Below are positions 1 through 5,175 of a DNA stretch of 5,175 nucleotides, piece after piece (position 1 is the first letter of the stretch; every line of letters begins with the position of its first letter). Position numbers and translations under genes: made by a program. The DNA lies in assembly GCA_013153675.1 (NCBI GenBank), contig JAADEA010000012.1, positions 1 through 5,175 on the forward strand. The letters run 5' to 3'. This DNA is from Campylobacterota bacterium. Its GTDB lineage: Bacteria > Campylobacterota > Campylobacteria > Campylobacterales > Sulfurovaceae. The notes beneath the pieces are model-generated. The model made no database searches. It was not told where the DNA came from and was given only the letters and a program-made list of their open reading frames with translations.

Positions 1-245
1 TTCTAAGAAAGACTTTGCAATCTTTTAAGGCCTCTAAGTATCTTGATATAACTTTGAAGCTAGGAATTGGAGAGCATATTATAATTGATGATAAACCCTA
101 TCCTCTAATTGATTTAAAGTTTGAATCCAATGGAAGATATACAAGTGAGGATAAGGTTATAAAAGAGCTTTGTAGTGAGCTATTATTAGTATCAAATTTA
201 TCGGAGAATTCTATCTTTTTTGAAATCCCTTTAATTAAATCTTAA
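1..245 (+). CDS. C-terminal end of an unrecognised protein (partial at the left edge)
   Basis: The frame is open from the first bases of the window (codons from position 3) to a TAA at 243-245, giving about 80 residues. A TTG at 15-17 could be read as a start. No ribosome binding site can be judged there and the frame stays open upstream of it, so I treat this as the tail of a gene that begins outside the window. The fragment is soluble-looking, with alternating beta-like stretches (an LDITLKLG segment, then GEHIIIDDKPYPLIDL), a charged helix around SEDKVIKELCSELLL and a final FFEIPLIKS. There is no membrane segment and no motif I recognise, so no function is proposed. It runs in the same direction as the antiporter gene 43 nt downstream and could share a transcript with it. 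Confidence is fair that it is coding and nil for function. Confidence 0.6.
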   Translation, partial: LRKTLQSFKASKYLDITLKLGIGEHIIIDDKPYPLIDLKFESNGRYTSEDKVIKELCSELLLVSNLSENSIFFEIPLIKS

Positions 246-276
246 GATTAATAAATTATTATTATGAAAAAAAAGT

Positions 277-283
277 AAGGAGA
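277..283 (+). promoter_or_regulatory. Ribosome binding site that fixes the TTG start of the chaA-like gene
   Basis: AAGGAGA at 277-283 is a near-consensus Shine-Dalgarno sequence, with six bases between AGGAG and the TTG at 289-291. An in-frame TGA at 265-267 rules out a longer protein. The first in-frame ATG is codon 60, inside the second membrane helix, so TTG is the only sensible start. A run of seven T (284-290) fills the spacer and runs into the start codon, and a run of eight A lies just upstream (267-274). Confidence 0.75.
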
Positions 284-288
284 TTTTT

Positions 289-1449
289 TTGGATTCAACC
301 CATTCCCCCGCCTCAAATGCTTCCTCATTTAGGCGCTTTTTACACGAATATATCGATATAATTTTAGGAATTGTCTTTTCGGCTTTAGCAATCTATTTTC
401 ATATCAATCACAATACAAACTTAAGTGTCTTATCTACTGCAATTGCAATTGGGGCATTTTCAATGACTGTTGCTGAGATTGCAGAGATTTTAGCAGATAG
501 ATTTGAAGAGCCATATGCAAGCTTTGTTTTAACCTTTTCTGCAGTTGCAGTTGAGATAGTCCTTCTTTATATGATAATTATAAATGGAGAGGGGGCTAAT
601 GCTCTTGAGACGGTTAAAGGTGGAATAATTTCGGCTGTAATTGTTGATATGAATGTATTGCTTGGAATTGCAGTATTTATTGGAGGGCTTAGTTTTAAAG
701 AGCAAGTTCATAATGAGGATACCTCAAGCACCTATACAACTATACTATTGGTTGCAACCTCAGCCCTTTTGGTTCCAGGAATTATTAACTATACTGATAA
801 TAATGAGAAGCTCTTTCAAGCCTCAGTTATGATTGCAATAATTTTAATTATCTTTTATATCTTTATCTTTATCTTTCAAACCAAAACTCATGAAGATTTT
901 TTTAAGGCAACTGCAAAGAGTAGGCTTTTGAGATTGAAAAAGAAAAGAGAGCTTCAAGATGAAGAGGATGATGAGTATTATATATTTGATAGATTGCCAA
1001 GTGTGGTTAATTTAATAGTTGTATTTGTTTTAATCTTTATAATAGGAATTTTGGCTGAGATTTTTGCAAAAGATGGGATGATTTTGGCAAAAGAGTATAA
1101 TATCTCTGCTGGGCTTGCTGGGCTTATTATTGCAATAATTGCAGTCTCTCCTGAGATTATGACAGCAATTAAAGCGGCAAAAGATGATGAGATTCAAAGA
1201 GTTGTAAATATTGCAATGGGAGCTTCAACGGTTTCTATTATGTTAACTGTGCCAATTTTAATGATGCTCTCATATGCAAATGGGATAAAATTGACGCTTG
1301 ATTTTAATGCTTTTCAAATTGGAGCTTTGCTATTAACTATTATTCTTGCTTGGAAGACAACTGATAATGGAGAGACAAACTACTTTGAGGGGATTTCTCA
1401 TCTAATGTTTTTTGCTGCATATGCAACAATTGCCACTTTATATCATTAA
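289..1449 (+). CDS. chaA: ChaA-family Ca2+(Na+)/H+ antiporter
   Basis: This is an inner-membrane cation/proton exchanger of the CaCA superfamily, ChaA (CAX-like) branch. Known members expel Ca2+, Na+ or K+ in exchange for protons and help with alkaline and salt stress. The protein has 386 residues, close to the roughly 366 of E. coli ChaA, with about eleven hydrophobic segments by eye. The two inverted-repeat halves are clear. The first holds FEEPYASF (72-79) and a helix with Glu89. The second holds AVSPEI (285-290, Glu289), then an amphipathic KAAKDDEIQR stretch and NIAMGAS (307-313). Both match the ChaA LGEPYG...E and SPE...LALGS signatures. Glu89 and Glu289 are the likely cation-binding pair, by analogy with other CAX proteins. 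A basic then strongly acidic linker (about 210-234, including QDEEDDEY) joins the halves, as in many CAX exchangers. The start is TTG, supported by a good ribosome binding site. The gene ends 5 nt from the convergent clc gene. Family assignment is confident; the preferred cation cannot be read from sequence. Confidence 0.88.
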   Translation: MDSTHSPASNASSFRRFLHEYIDIILGIVFSALAIYFHINHNTNLSVLSTAIAIGAFSMTVAEIAEILADRFEEPYASFVLTFSAVAVEIVLLYMIIINGEGANALETVKGGIISAVIVDMNVLLGIAVFIGGLSFKEQVHNEDTSSTYTTILLVATSALLVPGIINYTDNNEKLFQASVMIAIILIIFYIFIFIFQTKTHEDFFKATAKSRLLRLKKKRELQDEEDDEYYIFDRLPSVVNLIVVFVLIFIIGILAEIFAKDGMILAKEYNISAGLAGLIIAIIAVSPEIMTAIKAAKDDEIQRVVNIAMGASTVSIMLTVPILMMLSYANGIKLTLDFNAFQIGALLLTIILAWKTTDNGETNYFEGISHLMFFAAYATIATLYH

Positions 1450-1471
1450 GAGAGCTAAAATAGCTTCTCTT
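1448..1471. terminator. Shared hairpin between the convergent chaA-like and clc genes
   Basis: AAGAGAGCTA (1448-1457), a three-base AAA loop and TAGCTTCTCTT (1461-1471) form a 10-pair stem with one bulged T at 1465 or 1466. It covers the TAA of the antiporter gene and the TAG (plus last codons) of clc, so it sits at the 3' end of both transcripts. Placement fits a bidirectional terminator, but neither side has a clean run of U after the stem. The plus side continues TTGCGTG and the minus side AATGATAT, so efficient intrinsic termination is uncertain. Confidence 0.45.
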
Positions 1472-2717
1472 TGCGTGTAACATCTCTTTTTTGAGTATGA
1501 AAATATAGACTTGATAGATACTCAATTAATACCACACTAATAGCCGTTGCTACTACAATATTATAATCAAAGGTGGTCTCTACTGCTAAAACAACAGCAG
1601 TTAGTGGAAGTTTCATAATAACTCCCATAAAGACAGCAGCTCCTATTGCTGCAAAAGAGAATACTCCAATCTCAAATCCATATAGAAGCAAAAGCTCTCC
1701 AAATCCATATCCAACTAATGCTCCAATACTCATTAGAGGCAAAAATAGTCCTCCAATTGCATTTGAGTAGATTGAGACGGTTGTCCCTATAATTCTTAAA
1801 ACTATTACACTAAATATTAAAATAATAGGGATATGGGCTTGTTGATTAATTAGATGAATTACAATATTTTTTCCTGAAAATGCAGCATGTGGCTCAATTA
1901 GTAAGATTGTTCCAACAACTCCTCCTCCAATTATGGCAAATATATATGAGCGATATTGAGGAAATCGTTTAAATATCTTTAAATCAATTAGATGAAGAAG
2001 ATACTTCTTTAAGAAGAGATAAAAATATATAAAAAAGGTAATAAATGGGATAAATAGTAGATTAGCAACTATATAAGATAGATTAAAATCTCTTCCAACT
2101 GAATATTTAAAGCTAATTGGCTCTAAAAATTGAACACTAATTGCAAAAGCAATGGCTGAGGCTAAAATTAAATATCCAATATATTGTTTTAAAAATTGAT
2201 AAGCAATATTTTCTACGGCAAATGCAATTCCTGTTAGTGGAGAGACAAAGATGGCTGCAATTGCGCTGCTTGCTCCAATGCTAATGCTAACTTTTATTAA
2301 AGTTTTAGGAAGCTGCAAAAGTTTGTGGATATGATAGGCAATCATTGCTCCAATTCCAGCACTTGGCCCCTCAGTTCCAACCATAAATCCACTTGCTAAT
2401 GATAGAGTAGAGGCGATAATTTTTAAAAATAGGGTCTTTATTTTTATTATCATTGTATTTTGCACAATTGAGTCTGCAATCTCATTAATGCTATACTCTC
2501 TTACCAATCTATCTTTACTTACAATATAATTTACTATAAAAATTGCAATCGTAGGAACCAAATATATATACCATATTGGAAGATTTGGAATTGTTTTAGC
2601 AGGATTTCCCATAAATATAAAATAGGTAACAAATATGATTGCAAGTTCATAGAGGGTAATAAGAAATCCGCTAACTACTCCAATTAGGATTGAAGCAAGA
2701 ATAATTTTTCCAGCCAT
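1455..2717 (-). CDS. Short CLC-family chloride channel/transporter with an atypical proton pathway
   Basis: This is an inner-membrane anion transporter of the voltage-gated chloride channel (CLC) family. Known bacterial members are homodimers exchanging 2 Cl- for 1 H+. It has 420 residues against about 473 in E. coli ClC-ec1 and carries no CBS domains. The gating-glutamate motif is GTEGP (114-118, Glu116), where G(K/R)EGP is usual. The alpha-N motif is GGLFLP (322-327, usually GGIFAP). The C-terminal LY (Tyr405) matches the chloride-coordinating tyrosine, and Ser76 in YSINE (75-79) stands where GSGIP normally supplies the filter serine. The stretch from GASSAIAA to AYQF (148-174) aligns without gaps to ClC-ec1 and places Asn170 where that protein has the internal proton glutamate E203; Glu169 is retained. 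The start is ATG with a weak AAGAG ribosome binding site seven bases upstream, buried in a hairpin. It is the last gene of the minus-strand run, 73 nt after the EI24 gene. The family is certain; whether it is an exchanger, a channel or selective for another anion is open. Confidence 0.9.
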   Translation of the reverse strand: MAGKIILASILIGVVSGFLITLYELAIIFVTYFIFMGNPAKTIPNLPIWYIYLVPTIAIFIVNYIVSKDRLVREYSINEIADSIVQNTMIIKIKTLFLKIIASTLSLASGFMVGTEGPSAGIGAMIAYHIHKLLQLPKTLIKVSISIGASSAIAAIFVSPLTGIAFAVENIAYQFLKQYIGYLILASAIAFAISVQFLEPISFKYSVGRDFNLSYIVANLLFIPFITFFIYFYLFLKKYLLHLIDLKIFKRFPQYRSYIFAIIGGGVVGTILLIEPHAAFSGKNIVIHLINQQAHIPIILIFSVIVLRIIGTTVSIYSNAIGGLFLPLMSIGALVGYGFGELLLLYGFEIGVFSFAAIGAAVFMGVIMKLPLTAVVLAVETTFDYNIVVATAISVVLIEYLSSLYFHTQKRDVTRKEKLF

Positions 2718-2721
2718 AAAT

Positions 2722-2784
2722 CAACTCTTATAAAAGATAGATTATTGTAGCTTTTTTTATTAAAATCTACCCTTTAAAGAGTTG
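2722..2784 (-). promoter_or_regulatory. Long hairpin in the clc leader that covers its ribosome binding site
   Basis: On the minus strand the 5' arm (2784 to 2764) and 3' arm (2743 to 2722) pair over 21 positions, with 19 Watson-Crick pairs, two G.U pairs and one bulged U, around a 20-nt loop (2763-2744). The outer eight pairs, CAACTCTT with AAGAGTTG, are perfect. The only usable Shine-Dalgarno sequence of clc, AAGAG (2729-2725), lies in the 3' arm, and the stem ends four bases before the ATG. It begins six bases after the EI24 stop codon. No U run follows it on either strand, so it is not an ordinary terminator. The mismatched bases would be A.C pairs in plus-strand RNA, so it is better formed in operon-sense RNA. 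A role in setting clc translation is an inference. Confidence 0.55.
2744..2749 (-). promoter_or_regulatory. Possible -10 box for clc inside the hairpin loop
   Basis: TACAAT read on the minus strand matches five of six bases of TATAAT and sits 27-32 nt before the clc ATG, after an A-rich stretch. Transcription would begin near 2737, inside the 3' arm of the leader hairpin, so such a transcript would lack the 5' arm and leave the ribosome binding site free. No convincing -35 box is seen, which is not unusual if the host is a member of the Campylobacterota. In DNA this AT-rich, a five-of-six match is weak evidence. Confidence 0.3.
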
Positions 2785-2790
2785 GAGGAG

Positions 2791-3705
2791 TTAGCTATTT
2801 TTTAGAGATTTGAAATAATGAAACATTGCTATCTCTCCAAAGATTGGCCCAAAGATATTAAAGATAGGGATAAAATTAAACATTACTGCTATCATTGTAA
2901 TAAAATAGATAGCAAATCTATTCTCTTTTAGTATCTCTTTTTTTGGCTCTTTATATACTAAAAGAAGGGCATCATAGCTAAGGGTATCTTTAAATAGCCA
3001 TATCCAAAGAATCAGTTGCACAAATATATTTAAAATTGGAATAAAAAGGAGTGGAAAGGCTAAGATTGATAAGATAATAAAGATTATAGTATCTTTTATG
3101 GTATATCTAATTGAGCTAAATATGGTTTTTATATCACTCTCTTCATTAAAATAGTCTCTTTGAACCTTTTTAATAATTAGTGGGCTAAAGATGCTTACAA
3201 TAAATAAGATAGTAACAATAATAGCGTTATATATGATATAAAGGCCAACTAAGAATGCAATAGCTTTTTCAATTGTCTTAAATGGCAGCATATTTAAGAG
3301 GTTTAAAAATTCATTATATATCTTATCTCCAATAAAATACCACATAATACCCCAAAATGCAGCACTAGCAAAAGCTGTTATTAGAGTAAGAGAGGAGTAT
3401 TTCTCTTTTGAGACTCTATTTAAGATAATATTTCCCAAAAATACATATAGTAAAGCAAAGGTAATTAGAACTAGCTGGAACCATAAAAAGGTGCTAAGCA
3501 TCCAAGCGCCATTTGATTTTATCATTGAAAATGGGATATATTGAATAATTTTAGAGCTTAAAAGCGCAATATAGTCCCATATATAATATCCAACTCCTAT
3601 CCAGATTAGAATTGAGATAAATCCAATGCTTAGGGCAAATTTAATAGTGTGCCAGCTTAATATTTCGCTAAAAGCTACAATAATAGAATTAATAACTCTT
3701 TTCAT
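2791..3705 (-). CDS. EI24/CysZ-like integral membrane protein
   Basis: The protein has 304 residues with about seven hydrophobic segments by eye (roughly 22-48, 68-93, 106-125, 147-176, 206-224, 226-240 and 265-293). The C-terminal block FIPIFNIFGPIFGE (278-291) followed by IAMFHYF (292-298) is the hallmark of the EI24 domain family, which includes the E. coli sulfate-uptake protein CysZ. A related FIPILNIF occurs at 221-228, consistent with the paired proline-containing half-helices of that fold. Sulfate transport should not be assumed, since most EI24 proteins in bacteria are uncharacterised and no sulfur gene is nearby. The start ATG overlaps the permease stop codon as ATGA (3702-3705), and AAGGA (3716-3712) lies six bases upstream, so the two genes are almost surely co-transcribed and translationally coupled. 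The clc gene follows after 73 nt. Family assignment is fairly confident; function is unknown. Confidence 0.8.
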   Translation of the reverse strand: MKRVINSIIVAFSEILSWHTIKFALSIGFISILIWIGVGYYIWDYIALLSSKIIQYIPFSMIKSNGAWMLSTFLWFQLVLITFALLYVFLGNIILNRVSKEKYSSLTLITAFASAAFWGIMWYFIGDKIYNEFLNLLNMLPFKTIEKAIAFLVGLYIIYNAIIVTILFIVSIFSPLIIKKVQRDYFNEESDIKTIFSSIRYTIKDTIIFIILSILAFPLLFIPILNIFVQLILWIWLFKDTLSYDALLLVYKEPKKEILKENRFAIYFITMIAVMFNFIPIFNIFGPIFGEIAMFHYFKSLKNS

Positions 3706-5000
3706 TCCTCATCCTTTATCTGTTTTTTTACCACTCTTTTTGTCACTAGACGTAGAGTAACCTCTATTAAAAATGAGATAACAAATCCAGCTGCAATATA
3801 GTATCCCACATTAGGAATATGTTGGCTTGTATAGTTTAGCGCCAAAATAATAGTAGCAGCTACTAATATAATAGCCAAAAATATTAATATTTTAGATGCT
3901 TTAGTCTTATTAATCTTAAAAAGATGGCCTATATGGACAAAAAAGTGAATAAATAAGATTAAAATAGAGCCAACTGCAGCAATCTCATTGAGTTTAAAAA
4001 ATAGGACAAAGATTATTAGGATAGTAGTGCTAACAATTAATCCTTCAGTGCTATTATAGACTCTCTTTTCATATATTTTAGGAAGCTCTCCATTTTTTGC
4101 CATCTGATATGTTGTATTGGTAATTGCATATAGATTGGCGTTAATGGATGAAGCAGTTGAAACTAAGGCTGCAATAGCCATAATTTTAAATCCTATATCT
4201 CCAAAGATAGGTCTAGCAGCTTCGGCTAGGGCATAATCTTGAGCTTTAATAATCTCTTCTAATGTTAGGTTTCCAAATACAGCAATAGAGACTGCGATAT
4301 ATAAAATCATAACTAGTGATATTGCTATAATCATCGCTTTTAATACTATCTTTTTTGGATTATCCATATCCTCTACACTATTTGTTATGACACTAAAGCC
4401 AGCATATGCAAAAAATGTAAGACCAACTGCCCAAAAGACATTTTTTATAGGAGGAGCTTTGCTAGGGTCAAGAAGCTCCCAGTTTATTGTAAAAAAGGCA
4501 GCAATTGTAAAAAGGGTTAAGATTGTTAATTTAAAAACCACAATTGCATTTTCACTCTTTGCCATAATTTGGCTTCCAGCTAGATTTATTGCCATAAAAA
4601 AAAGTAAAATTGCAACAGCGTAGCTATCTACTAAAAAAATTGAGTCATTATGGTGAATCATAACTGCTGCATAGGTTCCAAAGGTCTTTGCAACCATTGC
4701 AACCCCAACTAGAGCTGAGAGATAAAATAAGACTGCTAAAGAGCCTGAAAATATCCCTTCTCCATAACATTGCACTAAATACTCAACAACTCCTCCTCTG
4801 CTAGGATAGGCAATTGCTAATTTTGCTAATGAGTAGCCACTAAGAAGAGCAATTATCCCTCCAAATATAAAAGAGAGCCATACCAAATTTCCAGCAATTG
4901 CTCCAGCTTCTCCAAGTAAAACAAAGATTCCTGCTCCAACCATTGAGCCAATTCCTAAAAATACTGCACTCCATAACCCAAACGCTTTTTTAGATTCCAT
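3702..5000 (-). CDS. APC-superfamily amino-acid permease
   Basis: This is a secondary transporter of the amino acid-polyamine-organocation superfamily, inner membrane, 432 residues with about twelve hydrophobic helices, the usual size. The unwound TM1 motif is clear at GIGSMVGAGIF (16-26). The TM6 substrate-site motif is FAYAGF (197-202), followed by a SVEDMDNPKK loop (208-217), as in many APC amino-acid carriers. The TM8 region reads STASSINANLYAITNTTYQM (281-300) and then AKNGELPKIY (301-310), matching the family block that precedes the R(D/N)G.LP loop. The C-terminus is basic then acidic. Substrate and mode (symport or exchange) cannot be read. The ATG at 4998-5000 has AAGGGG (5010-5005) four bases upstream. 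It is the first gene of the minus-strand run and overlaps the EI24 gene by four bases. Association with a CLC gene two genes downstream recalls acid-resistance antiporters that depend on a CLC shunt, but nothing here proves that role. Confidence 0.88.
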   Translation of the reverse strand: MESKKAFGLWSAVFLGIGSMVGAGIFVLLGEAGAIAGNLVWLSFIFGGIIALLSGYSLAKLAIAYPSRGGVVEYLVQCYGEGIFSGSLAVLFYLSALVGVAMVAKTFGTYAAVMIHHNDSIFLVDSYAVAILLFFMAINLAGSQIMAKSENAIVVFKLTILTLFTIAAFFTINWELLDPSKAPPIKNVFWAVGLTFFAYAGFSVITNSVEDMDNPKKIVLKAMIIAISLVMILYIAVSIAVFGNLTLEEIIKAQDYALAEAARPIFGDIGFKIMAIAALVSTASSINANLYAITNTTYQMAKNGELPKIYEKRVYNSTEGLIVSTTILIIFVLFFKLNEIAAVGSILILFIHFFVHIGHLFKINKTKASKILIFLAIILVAATIILALNYTSQHIPNVGYYIAAGFVISFLIEVTLRLVTKRVVKKQIKDEE

Positions 5001-5025
5001 CTAGCCCCTTTAAAATATTTTTTTA

Positions 5026-5031
5026 ATTATA
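5026..5031 (-). promoter_or_regulatory. Likely -10 box of the permease-EI24-clc operon
   Basis: TATAAT on the minus strand is a perfect -10 hexamer, preceded by an A/T-rich stretch and lying 25 nt before the permease ATG. Start of transcription would fall near 5019, giving a leader of about 20 nt that contains the AAGGGG ribosome binding site. A TTGCAC (5057-5052) lies 20 nt further upstream, too far and too poor a match for a confident -35 box. Confidence 0.55.
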
Positions 5032-5091
5032 ATCTTTTTTAAAAGTAGTTTGTGCAACTTATATACCATTATTTTTTTAGAATAGAGAAAA

Positions 5092-5175
5092 TTGGATGAA
5101 AGATTTTTTAGAGCTAAAGTGTTTCAAAACGTATCACTATTAGGTTTTAAGGCTCTAGAAAAAATTTTTATCTCT
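5092..5175 (+). CDS. Probable N-terminus of a divergent gene (partial at the right edge)
   Basis: From a TTG at 5092 the frame stays open for 28 codons to the window end, beginning MDERFFRAKVFQ and then NVSLLGFKALEKIFIS. A charged start passing into a hydrophobic stretch resembles the N-terminus of a membrane protein. An in-frame TAG at 5083-5085 bounds it on the left. AGAG (5084-5087) is a weak ribosome binding site four bases before the TTG. A GTG at 5119 is the other possible start. The other plus-strand frames and all three minus-strand frames meet stops within this stretch, which supports this frame. It would be transcribed divergently from the permease operon, with about 90 nt between starts. 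The product is not recognised, and the fragment is too short for certainty. Confidence 0.4.
   Translation, partial: MDERFFRAKVFQNVSLLGFKALEKIFIS

Noticed and set aside
267..290. Runs of eight A and seven T around the antiporter ribosome binding site, as a possible phase-variation switch
   Set aside because: The runs are short for slippage and common in DNA this AT-rich. Nothing else suggests phase variation, though a length change in the T run would alter start spacing.
264..361. Short ATG frame beginning with a run of lysines, overlapping the antiporter start in another frame
   Set aside because: It has no ribosome binding site before its ATG, stops after about 32 codons and lies largely inside the well-supported ChaA reading frame.
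529..711. Minus-strand open frame of 60 codons inside the antiporter gene
   Set aside because: It is antisense to a gene with clear family motifs, its composition is odd (rich in Asn, Tyr and Lys) and it has no supporting start signals.
1340..1525. Minus-strand open frame of 61 codons across the convergent gene ends
   Set aside because: It overlaps the ends of two well-supported genes in other frames and resembles no protein family.
1573..1770. Plus-strand open frame of 65 codons within clc
   Set aside because: It is the reverse-strand shadow of CLC helices, and no ribosome binding site or family signature is visible.
2722..2784. Reading the EI24-clc palindrome as an intrinsic terminator
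   Set aside because: No run of T follows the stem on either strand, and the stem ends four bases before the clc start codon, where termination would prevent clc expression.
4387..4623. Plus-strand open frame of 78 codons within the permease gene
   Set aside because: It is the antisense shadow of a strongly conserved APC permease segment, including the TM6 motif.
5096..5143. ATG frame of 15 codons near the right edge
   Set aside because: It closes at a TAG at 5141-5143. The neighbouring frame starting at the TTG stays open and looks more protein-like.

Overview
The window is AT-rich, roughly one third G+C by eye, and tightly packed. It carries four complete genes and a gene fragment at each edge. 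All four complete genes encode multi-pass inner-membrane proteins. The base composition, the 4-nt gene overlap, the TTG starts and the style of the EI24-domain protein suggest a bacterium of the Campylobacterota (epsilonproteobacteria). That placement is an inference from style and rests on no marker gene.

Layout. At 1-245 (+) lies the 3' end of an unrecognised gene. At 289-1449 (+) lies a ChaA-type Ca2+(Na+)/H+ antiporter with a TTG start and a clear ribosome binding site. It converges with a three-gene minus-strand run. In transcription order this run is an APC-superfamily amino-acid permease (5000-3702), an EI24/CysZ-like membrane protein (3705-2791, overlapping the permease by ATGA) and a short CLC-family chloride transporter (2717-1455). 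The two convergent units end only 5 nt apart and share one small hairpin across their stop codons. At the right edge (5092-5175, +) a divergent gene probably begins.

How they may work together. A ChaA-like cation/H+ exchanger, a CLC anion transporter and an APC amino-acid carrier are all ion- or pH-linked transport functions. CLC proteins are known to act as electrical shunts for amino-acid antiport and decarboxylation in acid resistance of enteric bacteria. An APC-EI24-CLC operon could be similar, but no decarboxylase is visible here and the permease substrate cannot be read from sequence.

Most notable signals. (1) The EI24-clc gap contains a 21-pair imperfect hairpin that buries the clc ribosome binding site, with a possible -10 box in its loop. 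Its two non-Watson-Crick pairs are G.U in RNA of the operon strand. (2) The CLC protein keeps the gating glutamate (E116) but has Asn170 at the position of the internal proton glutamate (E203 of E. coli ClC-ec1), and its selectivity-filter motifs are altered. No RNA genes, insertion sequences, CRISPR array or clear novel multi-gene system were found.
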